Positions 10,913 through 24,300 of a stretch of 64,000 nt of DNA are shown piece after piece. The notes below the pieces were generated by a model. The model was given only the letters and a program-made list of their open reading frames with translations. It was not told the DNA's origin and did no database searches. The first letter of the stretch is position 1. Each line of letters opens with the position of its first letter. Made by a program: the position numbers and the translations under genes. The DNA comes from Panicum virgatum (lineage: Eukaryota > Streptophyta > Magnoliopsida > Poales > Poaceae): contig NC_053147.1 in assembly GCF_016808335.1 (NCBI RefSeq), positions 16,850,913-16,914,912 on the forward strand. Reading direction: 5' to 3'.

Positions 10913-13900
10913 CTACAGGCTACCATCCCCCCCTTGCAGGTCTTCAATGGCATCGAATTCAGCAATGGGAGGGATGTCAGCTTCGAGCTTCTCGGTGAGG
11001 ACTGTGGCGAACTCCTCCGCGGCTGCATCAGCTTCATCCATGATGGCCGATGCGGCATCCGCATCAACATCATCGGGAACGACGTACCCCGACGACACCC
11101 TCTGGAGATCCTTGAGGTAGTATGTCGAGGCCACGGCGAGGGACCACAGGACCCCGAGGCGGAAGGTGCTCTTGGCATGTTCGGCAATCCGACCGCCTAG
11201 CACGCGCGGGCGGCTGATCACCGAATAGCCCGAGACGCCACCCTCTCCCTCAACCCCTTGACACACGCTCACGGCGGTTTGCTCCAGCTCAGCAAATTCC
11301 GCCTGTGCTGCCGTGAGCGCGGTGTGGACTGCTTCCTTCGCCGCGGACTTATCCGCCACCTTCTGCTTCAGCTCTGAGCAAAGAAAATCAACTTAAGCCA
11401 CGAAAAGAAACAAACCAACGAAAACTCGAAGGTACTTACCCGTGATACTTTTCTACGCCTCTTCCTTCTGGGCTCGGGCGGCCTCTGCGAGCGAGGACAA
11501 GGAGTCTTCCTTCTCTTTGAGGGAGGTCCCCACGTTCTAGAGGGCCACCTCCTTCTCCTCGAGGACCTCGCCCATTTCCCGGTGGGTCCCGGTGAGCGCG
11601 ACCATGGCCACCTCCTTGTGGAGAAGCTCGGTCTTTTGCTGCTCGAGCGAGGTCCCGAGGCGCTGTAGCTCGGCGCTCTGTGCCTCGGCTTCCTGAGTCT
11701 TCTCCTCGAGCGCCGTCCGGAGGCGTTGCAGCTCGGCAGCTTGCGCCTCGGCTTCCCGAGCTTTCTGCTCTGCCGCGGCCCTCTGGACATCCCGCTCGCC
11801 GGTAACCCGCGCCAGATCCTCCTCCAGCGCCTGCTGACGCACTCCCACATCCGCCATTATGGTGTTGGCTTCGATGTTCTTGAGCACCAACTCGGCGTTG
11901 TGCTGCCCGAGCTAGCTCATCTGGGAGTACATCCGGGTCATCTCGACGCTCTTCTCGTGCGAGATTTCCCTCATCCGCTGCAAGAGGAAAGACGTGGGTA
12001 AAGACACATTAAAGTTAAACCGAATCCGAGTAATTTTCGGGGGGAAGTATTTACCTGGCTGACCTGATAATCCGTATTCTGATGGAGCTGGAAGGCGCGG
12101 TCGAGGGTTTGCAAGATCTCACGACCAACGCTCATCTGTGCGTTCTAGGCCTCCTCCTCTTGCTCCTTGAGGAGAAACTCCGAGGGGGGCCCAGACGGGA
12201 CGATCGCCCCGTGATGGGCCCCCTCGGACGTCCCCGCCTCGAGCAGACCCGCACTGGCCGATGCGAACTCGGCAATGTGCGCGGCGGCGTTTGCCGCAGC
12301 AGCGGGGTCGATGTCCATCGAGTCCCCGTATTCTTTGCTGCTGTCCGGCAGCTCCACCACCGCCACCACGCTCCCTTGCACCGTTGGCGCGGGCACCACC
12401 GCGACGGTACCCTCGTCCCGGGCCTCGGTGGGCTCAGCGACGGGGGCTCCTTCCTCCCATCGGCGCCCCTTGCGCCGTCTCTTCCTCTGCGACGCCCTCG
12501 ACCTCAGCCCTCAGGGGCTCGAGGACGAGGACCTCCTCCTCCACATGGTCGGCAGGGCGCCCTGTGCGCCCCCACCAGCTTCTCTTTCTGTAACCGGCTG
12601 GGCGGCGCCAACCGCGCCACCCCGACCGGCCTCAACTTTAATGACTGCCCGGGCGGCGCCGTCCACGCCGCCCCGGCCGGTCTCCTCTGCGTCGTCAGCC
12701 TGAGCGACTGCTTCAGCACTGCTCTGGCCGGCATCGCCCTCCTCCACCTACGCCCGAGCTTGCTGGGCTGCCTAGGTCCCTCGAGCCATGGCCTCCCGTA
12801 GCTTCGCGGCCGCCACCACGAGGTCCACGGCAGGCAGGGGCCCAAGCGCCGAGTGCGGTGTGCTGCATGCCCCAGTCTTGAGGGCCTTAGCTGGGGCAAG
12901 TTGCACCGCATCCTTGGCGATGGCTCCGGGGCTGGAAATCGGGGAATAGAGGTTGAGGACAACGGGATCGAAAAATTGATCAAACACGCAACAGAAACAA
13001 AACCCAAAGTTTACTTACCCGGATCGAGCGCTCATGCTCCGCTTCCTCGTGGCTCTTCTTCGGGCCCGCGGCATCGCGCCGCCCCTCGAAGTCTATCCCG
13101 AGGGCGCCCCCCTCGTGTCGGCCTGGTGACTCGAGGCTGCCAGCGCGGACGACTCCGCGCCCGCCGCAGCCTCGTTGCCACGGATCAGCACCTGGGGCGC
13201 GGGCGTTTCCTCACCGGCTGCCGGAGGGGATGACTCCCGCTCCGCACCCTCGAGGGAGGGATTCGCCGATGACTCCGCCACGGCCCTCGTCTCTTCCGGC
13301 GCCACTGGCATCCCCTCGTCATCATCCCACTGGTAGGTCGGCGGGGGCTCGCACCCGCTGCAGCCCCGTCGCTCCCCAGAGCGTGGTCCTCGGCATCCGA
13401 GGCCTCCTCCTCATCCTCCTCCGAGGACTCGGGAGTGGCGGGCCGCGGCTTCCCCTCCGCGCGAGCAAGCTTGCACGCCTTGTCGTGCTTCGCATTCCTT
13501 TTCCTCTTCCTCTCGACCTTCGCCTCCGCCGCGTCCTTCCGCCTTTTCATCTTCTCCGCGTGGAGGCGGTTGATTTAGCGTTCTTCTGGGATCGGGGGCT
13601 TCGAGGTGCCACACCTCAACCCCTGCAAGGCATGCCTGAGTTGGAGTCAGGAAAAGGGGCTACACAAGACACAGTAGGATTCGAAATCAAAATTTACCAG
13701 AGAAATATACCCCATCTCGGGGCGCATCTTGATTCTCCAAAGGTCCTCGAGATCGCGGGGGAACTCCGCCACCGCATACTTTGCCCTCCGGGCGGCGGCG
13801 GTGCGGGAAAGAAGCTTGTACGACGTCCTCGAGACTTCAACCTGGCTCCCGGGGGTGAGCTGGTAGATCGGCAGGGCCCTTTCCACGAGAGGGATCACCC

Positions 13901-14612
13901 TCTGCCGGTGGAAGTTCGTGATGACAGCCGCTGCCGTCAACCCCTTCCTCGCCAGATGCGCCAGCGCGTCGGTGAGGACTTCGAGCTTGTCTTGTTGCGC
14001 TGGGGGCGACACCCCCCAGTCCCACTTCGGCGGTCGCTCCCGGAGAACTCTGTTGGTGAACGCCGGGAGCGCGCCACGGTAGTTCCGAAGGTAGAACCAC
14101 CCTCGGCTCCACCCGGCGTTGTTCGTCGTCATCCGGCTCGGGATGTAGAGGTTCTTCCGGGAGTGACGCACGTGGAACGTCAGGCCGCCTGCTCGCGCGA
14201 ATCGCCTCGGTTGGCCCCGCGCGCTCTCGACGAAGAGTTCGCCGCGGAACAGGTGGATCCAGAGATCCCAGTGTACCTCTATCCCTAGGTATCCCTCGTA
14301 GACGGCGACGAAGACCGCCGCCTGTGAGATGGAATTGGGGCTGAAGTTGTGCAGCTCCGCTCCATAATAGTCGCACAACGCCCGCATAAACCTGCTGACG
14401 GGGACGCTGAAGCCTCGCTCGTGGAGGCACACGAAGCTCACGACGTAGCCTTGCGGGGGCTTCGGCTCGGTCTCGTCCGGGTGCGGGGAAATCCACGCTG
14501 GCGCCCCTGAGTCGGAAATCCACGCTGGCGCCCACGCGGGCACCAGCTGCTCCAAAACCGCCACGGTGGCAGAGGACTTCCCCCACGGCAATGGCTCCTG
14601 GATGTCCGACAT
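10913..14612 (-). pseudogene. Spliced antisense gene of the Tat element (putative gypsy-type transposase family plus coiled coil)
   Basis: On the strand opposite gag-pol a gene begins with ATG at 14612. Exon 1 (to about 13698 or 13711) encodes about 300 residues of the plant family annotated as putative gypsy-type transposon/transposase (I recall Pfam Transposase_28), with motifs FVCLHERGFSVPVSRFMRAL, HWDLWIHLFRGELF and RGWFYLRNY. Likely further exons are 13622-13019 (basic and acidic linker), 12931-12055, 11977-11440 (long heptad coiled coil rich in EAQAAELQRL units) and 11373-10913. Donors read GGTAAGT or GGTAAAT and acceptors TTGCAG, TTCCAG or CTCAG. Several in-frame TAG codons sit in exon 4, and the proposed joins do not keep one open frame, so the copy is decayed. 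Function is unknown; such ORFs are known in Tat elements. Confidence 0.75.
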
Positions 14613-16718
14613 CTCTGCGAGTCAGGGAGGGGATGCGGGAGTGAAGTTTCCAAAATGGCTAAGGTGCTCTTTCTCTCTCTGTCTCTCCTTCCTCTTCCTC
14701 CTTCCGCTCTTGGCTGCGGGCTCAGGATGCAGGGAAGGCGGAGAAGGCGTAGTAGGATGAAGGCAAATGGCCAGGTGAGCCCAAACACCCCCTTTCTCTT
14801 CGTCTTTATTCACCGTGACGGGCGGAGCCGCAGCCACAGCCCAAATCTACCGCATTGAATGCGGTAGATTTCGCTGTCCCTGACGGCTGGGCCCCACGAC
14901 CGCGGAGTCTCCCACGCGCGCACACAGCAATACCTGCAGCACGGTAACCGGTGGGCGCGGCGCGACTTTTGCACTATCCCATCCGTCAGACGCCACCCAC
15001 GCCGCTTCGTCTGCCCGAGGCTGCCGCCTGAAAAGGCGCGCCCGCACCGCATAGCACGAATCGGGCCACATCGCCCACCACCAGCGGAAGACCCGCGCGC
15101 ATGACTCGCGACTAAGCGTCGTTTTCGAATCAATACAGGATATTCCTTCGGGGGTCCCTTTACCCTCGAAGGAATCACATTTCGAGGCCTTACTGATTAG
15201 GGGTTCGAAGCCTGGCCCTTCGGGGGTTCGACAGGCACCCCAGATCACCAGAGTCAGGGACTGCAGGGATGTGACATACAAGCCACCCTCGAACGCGGAG
15301 TTCGAGACATCCTACGTAGTGTTCAAGGCCAGTCGAGGGTGCCTAGAAGGGGGATCCCATCGAGGGAGAGCATCGAGCCCTCGGACCCTATCGAATGGGT
15401 TCGAGCTCTGCCTAGCGAACCTTCGCAAGCGCTTTATGTGACGTGTCCATGGACCACGAGCCGACCCTTATCGAACGGGGCACGGACGTCCGCTTGAACA
15501 ACCCGCTAACATCTCACCGAAGCAGCCATAGCTCGCGGCCCGGGCATGGGTAGCGTGGTGCGCTTCACCCCTCCTCCCTGTGGAAGGGCGACGAGGGTCG
15601 TAATCAAAGTTGAGGGTTCCCCTGAACGCCTTCACATGGGCTTAGGCTCGGGGGCTCCTCGCACACCACGGTTCAGACCGCACCCTCGAACAAGTCGACG
15701 ACCGTCAATTGTGAAGCTCCACGTGCATAACCAAAACCCCCGCTGTTAACGTACGCTCCCCTGATGGTTAAGCTGAACGCCGGGTCACTGTACCAGCACG
15801 GAGAATGCCGAGGACGGCTGAAAGAGTGCCGTTGCCGACTGAAAAAAGATGCTGGACGGCCACCCCAGTGAGGCAACCCAGCGGTGCATCGTTTATAGCC
15901 CATGGACGAGTACAAACACTCCTCCAAGGCCTCGGGAGCTACACCCGCGGGTGTACTGATGCGCCCCCGCGAAGGAGACTTCGCACATATTCGAGGGCTG
16001 TAACCCTCTATACATCCCTATACCCTCGATCATCCTCCCCGAAAGGGAGAAAAGGGACTTTATTGCTCAATGCAAATAAAGATTACAAAGGGTTACCGGC
16101 GCGAAGTCGTCGAAAAATACAAACACATTGCCACCTACGTGGCAATTTTCCCTGTCTTGGGGAGGAGCGAGCGACGAAGAAAAGCACCGAGCCCCTGGCT
16201 GACACTACGGCCAGGCTACTAGGGATGCGAGGGACAGCCCCCAGACCGCATGGGTCCAGCGGGATGCTCTCCTTGCAAGCTTTCTTCTAGCATCTCCTCC
16301 ACCGAAGACTATGCGGGGGGTCGAGCTGGCGGACAGCACCCTCCGCACCGTCTCCCCGAGAGCAACCTTGTTGCCGGGGGGGACGATGCAAAGAACGGCC
16401 ACCCAACCTGGCACTAACGCCATGGTTAGGCGTCTCCATCCCCATTCAGGCTAGGGGACATCGCAGGAGCAGGATCCCACAGGCCCAATGCTCTTCTGCG
16501 GATCCCACTTAAGCTGAGGGATGGTGCGCACGCCCACTCTGGTCTTCCCCCACCGCTCGCAAGCATTCTTCTAGCACCAAAGCCTAAGAAAGCCAGGCCA
16601 CCCCATTTGGGGGCCGGCCACGAAAGGCAAAGGAAAATATTAAGACTTGGGCAATGCTAGAAGACAGAGCTGGGAGGTTGGAGAGGAAAGGGAACCCCAT
16701 GACCCCTATTTATAGCTG
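14613..16718. other. 3' non-coding region of the Tat element, first segment
   Basis: GC-rich sequence with many TCGAGG/CCTCGA motifs like those in the LTR and pol. The part just upstream of the antisense gene (14640-14760) is CT-rich on the minus strand and may be its leader. No plus-strand coding motif is seen. The part from about 16170 differs in character (see the minus-strand TATA box at 16705) and could be a small separate insertion. Two short minus ORFs here are unrecognised. Confidence 0.5.
16705..16716 (-). promoter_or_regulatory. Minus-strand TATA box at an element junction
   Basis: The minus strand reads GCTATAAATAGG, a near-ideal plant TATA box, followed by a pyrimidine-rich stretch (CCTTTCCTCTCC) as expected for a transcribed leader. 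It lies within a few bases of the broken end of the Tekay-like fragment. It could start the antisense gene 2.1 kb downstream or be a remnant of another element. Confidence 0.4.
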
Positions 16719-18338
16719 CGTCGGTACTGCCTCAAACGCTGCACTGGAGGTATGATGCAATAAGCCCAGACTCAACTGCTCGAACTCCTCGCATAACTCT
16801 GGAGGCATCTGGAAAGCCACGGCCAGGTTGACATAGCTTCTCCTGCTCAAAGCATCTGCTACAACATTGGCCTTACCCGGATGATAGTGAATCTCCAGGT
16901 CATAGTCCTTGACCAACTCCAACCATCTTCTCTGCCATATGTTCAGCTCATTCTGCGTGAAAATGTACTTGAGGCTCTTGTGATCAGTGTAGATATCACA
17001 CTGCTGCCCATACAAGTAATGCCTCCAAATCTTCAGAGCATGCACAACTACGGCTAACTCAAGATCATGAGTGGGATAGTTCAGCTCATGCCGACGTAAC
17101 TGCCGTGAAGCATAAGCAATCACTCTGCCCTCCTGCACCAGAACACAACCAAGACCATCCTTCGAAGCATCACAGTACACCGTGAACCTCTTGCTCTGGT
17201 CTGGCAGAGTAAGGACTGGCGCCGTAATCAACCTCTTCTTCAGCTCATCAAAGGCCATCTGACGCTCATCAGTCCAAATAAATGCCACATTCTTCTCTAG
17301 CAAAGAAGTCAAAGGCTTCGCGATCTTGGAGAAATTCTCAATGAATCTCCGATAATATCCTGCTAAGCCCAGGAATGACCGGACTTCCTTCACTGTCTGC
17401 GGTGTCTCCCACTCGAGCACATCCTTCACCTTGCTCGGATCAACAGCAATACCTCCCTGAGAGATTACATGACCGAGGAATGGAGCCTCGTCAATCCAGA
17501 ACTCGCACTTGCTGAACTTAGCATACAACTGATGCTCTCTCAATCTCTGCAACACGAGCCTCAAATGCTCTTCATGCTCTTCCTCTGTCTTGGAGAAGAT
17601 CAGAATATCATCAATGAAGATCACCACGAAGACATCCAGATAATCCATGAAAACCAAGTTCATCAAGTGCATGAAGAAAGCCGGGGCATTAGTCAAGCCG
17701 AAGGACATGACCGTGTACTCATACAGCCCGTACTTGCAAGTGAATGTCGTCTTCAGAATATCCCCAGGACGGATCCTCAGCTGAAAGTAACCTGAACGCA
17801 GATCAATCTTCGAGAATATACGAGCACCTCGAAGCAAATCAAAGAGATCCTCAATACGGGGCAGTGGATGCTTGTTCTTGATGGTAACTGTATTCAGCTC
17901 CCGATAATCGACACACATCCTCTTCGAGCCATCCTTCTTACCTACTAGCAACAATGGAAAAGCCCAAGGAGAGAAGCTGCGACGGATATAGCCCTTGGCT
18001 AGCAACTCATCAATAGTCTTCTTGACTTCCTCATGCTCTATAGGTACCATACGGTAGGGCCACTTTGCAATAGGAGCAGTGCCAGGCAAAAGATCAATAG
18101 AAAACTCGATGTCGCGTTCAGGCGGCATACCTGGCAAATCATCCGGAAAGACATCCTTGAATTCAGACACCACGCGAATACCATCCGTGGGTCTAGCCTC
18201 CATCTGATGAAGAAATCCCGAGGGCTTTGAAGCACTGACTGTCACCTCTTGGCCATCAGATGTTGTATAGTGAACTGCCTGATGAGCTTTGATACCACTC
18301 TGTAACACCCGGTTTATAAAAGGACATAAAACGAGCAA
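16710..18338 (-). CDS. Tekay-like reverse transcriptase and RNase H ORF, both ends truncated
   Basis: This is an uninterrupted 542-codon frame whose first 13 or so codons lie inside the LTR and run through the primer site, so its ATG is fortuitous. Retained pol starts near residue 20 with the end of the protease region, followed by the chromovirus signature [23 protein letters not shown] motifs are [43 protein letters not shown] and the catalytic [12 protein letters not shown]. RNase H gives [16 protein letters not shown], then [13 protein letters not shown] and [12 protein letters not shown]. It ends by running into foreign sequence after EAVPT. No stops occur in about 1.6 kb, unlike its neighbours, so it is younger or less decayed. 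Without integrase it cannot act alone. Confidence 0.9.
   Translation of the reverse strand: MLVLCPFINRVLQSGIKAHQAVHYTTSDGQEVTVSASKPSGFLHQMEARPTDGIRVVSEFKDVFPDDLPGMPPERDIEFSIDLLPGTAPIAKWPYRMVPIEHEEVKKTIDELLAKGYIRRSFSPWAFPLLLVGKKDGSKRMCVDYRELNTVTIKNKHPLPRIEDLFDLLRGARIFSKIDLRSGYFQLRIRPGDILKTTFTCKYGLYEYTVMSFGLTNAPAFFMHLMNLVFMDYLDVFVVIFIDDILIFSKTEEEHEEHLRLVLQRLREHQLYAKFSKCEFWIDEAPFLGHVISQGGIAVDPSKVKDVLEWETPQTVKEVRSFLGLAGYYRRFIENFSKIAKPLTSLLEKNVAFIWTDERQMAFDELKKRLITAPVLTLPDQSKRFTVYCDASKDGLGCVLVQEGRVIAYASRQLRRHELNYPTHDLELAVVVHALKIWRHYLYGQQCDIYTDHKSLKYIFTQNELNIWQRRWLELVKDYDLEIHYHPGKANVVADALSRRSYVNLAVAFQMPPELCEEFEQLSLGLLHHTSSAAFEAVPTQL
18286..18297 (-). other. Primer binding site, initiator tRNA-Met type (one mismatch)
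   Basis: Minus strand TGGTATCAAAGC starts three bases after the LTR end. Plant elements primed by initiator tRNA-Met usually read TGGTATCAGAGC, so one base differs. Protease-derived sequence follows within a few bases, showing an internal deletion that starts at the primer site. Confidence 0.8.
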
Positions 18339-21300
18339 TCATATACGTGCCTGGATCAAGTCACATGTATATACAACAGAATGAACAGTATATCATAGCA
18401 CATATCACGTAAAAAGATATAATAAAGCGAATACGAATGTTATTTATTACATTAATGACAAAAGTCTGGTACAGAGTATGCGGAAGCGTAATACATAAAC
18501 GATAACTCTCGTCGGAAGCTGAGCAGGGCGCCACAGGGACGTCGACTGGGAGACGAACGCCTAGAAGTCCTCGTAGTCCTGGTAGCGCTGAGCGAACTCC
18601 CTCGCGTCGGCAGGAACTGAGCAGCAGTAGAGTATCCCCAAGAGGAAAAAGAGTAGAGTAGGCAAGGGTGATTACACAACTTGTACTCAACAAGTATAAC
18701 ACAAACTATGAGGCTTTAGGTTGGCTGACTGACTGCATTAGCTTTTAAGTCTTGGCAAAATTTTATTAAAGCTATTTACTACAAGTTGATGAATTACCAT
18801 AAACCTGGTTACATAGTAATTAATCAAAATTAATCATGTTACTACTGAAAACCAAACCGAAACCACCAAGGTAACTCCAAGAGGCACCCCCCTCGTCGGA
18901 AGGAGATAACCCCACTAATCAAAAGGAGGATCTAGGCCGCTCATGACCGTGAGCACGGCTAGTATACCAGTTTTACACTATGCAGAGGTTGCACATCTTT
19001 ACCCACAAGTCGTGAGCTACGCTAGTTGTTCATCACACTTCCTTAGGTGAGAAGACTAGCGACTCACTACGAGGCTGTTACAAAGGACACGTTGGTAAGG
19101 TGTAATCGCTAAGGATTCAGGCAATGCAACGATGGTACCCACCTCGAGGGGTACGCAGACCAAGCCTCGTTGCCTGGGCACCATTGAAGCTCGACTCCCC
19201 TCTTGCCCCGTCGGTAAGTTACTCCCGAACCAAAATGGCCTAATTAGTAAGCCAAGACCGTCCCATTCCAGTCTTGTGGTAGCGCTGTTGTCCCAGGTTG
19301 TCGCTCTATGAACCGGTCCTTATGGAGAGTGGCCAACTAGGCAGTAAGCACCGTGTTGACCCCCTAAACCATGTTTCTAACAAAACCAATTTTAAACGAG
19401 ACGTGAGCCACTCAAGCCACACAGAGGGCCACTCTCAGAATTAAGTTGCATATACCATTAATCAAATTAATTAAAAAGGACCAAGTGTGTTATAGCGCGG
19501 CACCTAGCACAACTAACCAAAATGCAACCCAGGGGATATGTATAAAGGATATAAAGTGGCTAGGAAAGTCCTTATAGGCATACAGTATTAAAATGCAGTA
19601 TGAAATTGTAATTAAAGGTGATAGGTGTTGTTCATGTTATACTTGCCTTCCTCGTACTGCTCCTGCTGCTGCTCAAAGTGGTCGGAAGACGGCTACTCCG
19701 GGTACTGATACTGGGGCTCCTCAGATGGATCAGTGTCTACTCACGAGCACATGTCCAAAACAAAGCACAACTATAAGCATACAAGCAAACACTAACCAAA
19801 AGCTACAAAATAGTACATCAATACACAAAAACAACACACTAAACTAGTCTAAAACTATTCTACGCATCACAACGATCGCGTGGATATAAAGAACGCCTAA
19901 ATCGGAGCTAAAACGCATAATCTAGGCCAAAAACAAGTTCTAGGGGCTTATCTGCGAGAAAAACTAAGTTTCTGGGGTTTTTTTTGTAAAAACCAAGGAC
20001 CTAAACATAATTAACAGTTAGATACAAGGGCTAGCGTGCAAAATCAGCGGGCCTGGACAGTGGGTACTATTTCCAGGAAGTTCAGGGGGCTACGTGCTAA
20101 AAACAGGACATGGTTGGAATTATTTTTAAATAAGAAAGGATCGCGGGTTGATTTCGAAAGAGTTCAGGGACTCTTTAGCAAAACTGCCAGCCGAAGCGGT
20201 ATCTACGCGTATGGGCCGTTAGATCGAGATCTCGCGGTTCAGATTTGATGGGGATTTGATCTAATCAGGGACGCTTGTTTCAGATCGGGCGGTCACCGGC
20301 TTTTGGGGGCGCGGGCGGCGGCGCTGGGTCGCCGGAGTTATGCTCCGCGATGGCGCCCGGCCGGAGAAAGTGAACTGGGGGCTACCGGACTCGGTTTGGG
20401 CCGGGGTTTGGCCGAGGGTGGAGTGCGCTGCGTGCGTAATACACCTGGGGTTACGGCGGGGCTCGGGGAGGCTCTGCTGGGGCTCGCCACGGCGTGGGGC
20501 GGCGCTAGCTCGCCGATGAGCGGGGTTGTACGGGCTGGGGTGCACTACGGCTACGCTAGCAGGTCTAAAAGGGAGATGGGGCAGAGGGGGTCCTCACCGA
20601 GGATTAAAATAGGCCGGAGATGATGCACAACATGGAGTCGTCACCGAGGATGAACCGCCGCAGAGAGTCTCCGGGTCTGCGGTAGCGTCGAGGAGGTCCG
20701 CGCGGGCACTGCAAAGGGGTAGAGGGGTTCAGGGCGGCCGAAGCACCAGTGGCGGCGAGAAATTTCGGCAGCGGCGGAGTTCACCTGTGGCGGATGCTAG
20801 GCGAAATCCCGGCGCTGGCATGGCTGAACTCGTGGGACCGGAAGCTCGGTGAGATTCTGGGCGCCGAGGCGTAGCAGGTGCGGGGGTCTTGGCGGCCTGA
20901 GGTGCGTCGGGGCGGCGTGCTCATGGCGGCGCAGATCGTCGGCCCGGTGGAGCAGGGCGTGGCGCGGCGTGGTTTGGCTCTGGGTGTGATGGATGCACAG
21001 GGTGTGTGGCGGTGCCAATTAAAGGCAGGGCCGTGGATTTGGGCGAGCGTGCCCGGTGCAAGTACGGAGGCAATCATGGCCGAGGATCGCGGGCGGTTGA
21101 TCGGGCGCGGGGAAATAGGATCTCGGCGTGATCCGAGCACGGGCGCAGCTTCTGTAACACCCTAATTTTAAATTTCAGTATTTATTAATAAATTAAATTG
21201 GCTTTATTTAATTTTATAAGGTTTATTGTGTTTAGTTGGCATTTAATCTATTTTTTGTTCCTATTAATTAAAATTTATCATAGGTTTAAATTTTGTTGCA

Positions 21301-24300
21301 TTCATGCTGGTGCATAATTTTACTTGAGTGTGGTTTGAATTCAAATTCAAATTTGAATTCAAACTTTGTTTGAATTAGATTTAGAAAAGTAAGAGAAATA
21401 GAATGGCAAAACCCAAAACCCAAACCCACCAGCCCATCTCAGCAACCCAAGTCGGCCCAACCCTTGCCGCGGCCCACTTCCCTCCTTCTTCCGTTTCGGC
21501 CCAGCCCGCGCCCGCTCGGCCTGCCGCACGCGCACGCGCCCCGGCCCGCTCCGCGCGTGACCCTACACGCCACGCCCAGCTCCGCGCACGGCACCCCGGC
21601 CCACCCGCCAGCGCTCGCACCTCCGGCTGACAAGCATGGCCCACCTGTCGGCGCCATCCCCTTCCTCCTTCCTCTCTCCGCGCGCGCGTAACGCCTCGCC
21701 GTGATCTCCGGCCGAGATCCCCGGCGAGCCCCACGCCAGAACCCCGCCCGAGATCCCTGGCTTCCCCTTCTTAAACCCGCGCACCCCTGGGAGACCCATC
21801 TTCACCCCGCCGCCACCACACCCCTGCGACCCGCTTCGCAACGCCACCGCCCTCGCCTCGCTCCGCCGCGCCGCTCCTCTGCGCCGCTGCTGACACGCCG
21901 TCTCGACGCACCGGAACTCCGGCCAGGCGCGCAGAAGCACCGCCCCGACGTCCCGAGTTTTCCCAAGGCTAGCACTCCTCGATCTCGGCCCCATACGTGC
22001 CGAATTTCACCCACGACCTCGCCGCCGGTGAGAAACTCCGCCCACTCGATTTCTCGCCGCCAGTGGTTTCCCGACCTCCCTAACCCCCTACACATCTCCA
22101 CAGGCCATTCCCGGACTTCCTCTGCGGCTCAGCAGGCTCGGAGACGGTCTGCATCGACCTCGCCGCCGAGTTTCGGTTCTGCGCCGCCGCTCGACCTCAT
22201 CGCCGGCATCTATACGCTGCACCACCGGCCACTTCAAACCCACGGTGAGAACCTGCACATCACCCCGCTTCTTTTGGCGCTAGGTTTTGGGTAGTTGCAG
22301 CACCGAGAGACCCCGAACCACCCTGCACCGGCGAGGCGCGCCGCCCAGAGCCGCCATCGCCGGCGAGCACACCGCCTCGAGCCCCGCCAAGCCCAGTTGA
22401 TGCCCTAGGTGGTTCACGCATCGCGCAACGAACCTTCCTGACCCAGACCCGGGTCGAAATGACCCCCGGAGTGCCGGATTTTTTAGCTCCGGTGAGCCCC
22501 CGACGAGCGCCGCCACGGGATTTGTCGCCGGCGACCTACCGCCGCCGCTCCGCGCGCCCAAATGCCCTGAACCGCCCGATCCGTTTTTGACGCGTGAGAT
22601 TAGATCCAGATCGGGATAGGTCCGGATCGTTGGATCTAGATCCGGCGGTCCATGTGCGAACATACCGCTTCAGCCGGGCTCTTTTGCGTAAGAGACCCTG
22701 GAGTTTTCTTTAATAAACCCGCGGTCCTGATCCATTCAAAAGTATTTACGCAGAGGTCCTGTTTTTATTCACTTAAGCCCCTGATCTTTCTGGAAATAGA
22801 ACCCGCCGTCCTTTGCTACTAATTTTGCGAGTTAGACCCTGGAGTTAACGTTTAATTATGTTTTAGCCCTGGGTTTTAGCAGAAAAGCCCCTGGAACTTC
22901 AGTTTTCTTACAAATAAGCCCCTGAACCTTGTTTTAGGCCTAGTTTATGCGTTTTAGCTCCGATTTTGGCGTTCTTTATATCCACGCGATCGTTGTAATG
23001 CGTAGAACAGTATTAGAGTAGTTTAGTGTGCTGTTTTTATGTATTGATGTACTGTTTCTTAATTTTTGTTAAGGTTTGCCTGTATGCTTATTTTCGTGCT
23101 TTGTTCTGGCCATGTGTTCGTGAGTAGACGCTGATCCAGCTGAGGAGCCCCAGTACCAGTACCCGGAGCAGCCGTCTTCGGAGCAGTTTGAGCAGCAGCC
23201 AGAGCAGTACGAGGAAGGCAAGTATAACATGAACAACCTATCATCTTTAAATACAATTTCATACTGCATTTTAATATTGTATGCCTATAAGGATTTTCTA
23301 GCCACTTTATATCCTTTATATATGCCTTTGGGTTGCATTTTGGTTAGTTGTGCTAGGTTGCTGCGCTATAACACACCTTGGTCCTTTTAATTAAATTGAT
23401 TAATGATTTACTTGAACTTAATTCTGAGAGTGGCACTCTGTGTGGCTTGAGTGGCTCACTTCTCGTTAAAACTGGTTTTGTTAGAAACATGGTTTAGGGG
23501 GCCAGCACGGTGCTTAGTGCTTGGTTGGCCACTCTCCATAAGGACCGGTTCATAGAGCGACAACCTGGGACAACAGCGCTACCACAAGGCTAGAATGGGA
23601 TAGACTTGGCGTAATAATTAGATCTTTTTGGTTTGGAGTAACTTACCTGCGGGGCAAGTGTAGTAAGCTTCAATGGTCCCTGCTCCTCCGGCTGGTCTGT
23701 GCTTGGATTGCGCTCCTGTGCTTGTACCCCCGTGAGGTGGGCCCCATCGTCGCCGACCTAACTCTCGCGGTTACGCCTTACCAACGAGATTCTTTTTAAA
23801 GGCCTCGTAGTGAGTCGCTGGCCATCTCACCTAAGGAAGTGTGATGAACAACTGGCGTAGCTCACGACTTGTGGGTAAAGATGTGCAACCTCTGCAGAGT
23901 GTAAAACTGGTATACTAGCCGTGCTCACGGTTATGAGCGGCCCAGATCCTCCTTTTGATTAGTGAAGTTATCTCCTTCCGACGAGGGAGGTGCTTCTCGG
24001 GGTTACCTTGGTGGCTTGGTTTTGGTTTGGTTTCTCAGTAGTTACATGTTTAAACTTGACTAATTACTATGTAACCGGGTTAATGGTAATTCATCAACTC
24101 GTAGTAAATAGCTTTAATAAAATTTTGCCAACACTTAAAAGCTAATGCAGATGAGTCAGCCAGCCTAGAGCCTCATAGTTTGTGTTATACTTGTTGAGTA
24201 CAAGTTGTGTACTCACCCTTGCCTCTTCTCTACTTTTTCCTCTTGGCTACGCTACTGCTGCTCAGTTCCTGCCGACACGAGGGAGTTCGTCCAGCGCTAC

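Noticed and set aside
12082..12801. 239-codon plus-strand ORF
   Set aside because: It is the shadow of antisense exon 3 of the Tat element; the minus-strand splice sites and coiled coil make the other strand the coding one.
16205..16423. 72-codon minus-strand ORF (MALVPGWVAVLC...)
   Set aside because: Reads plausibly as a hydrophobic-start peptide but has no recognisable family and sits in repeat DNA; not enough to call a gene.
21701..22294. 197-codon plus-strand ORF
   Set aside because: Falls inside the GC-rich leader part of the solo LTR; its counterpart in the other LTR is not open.
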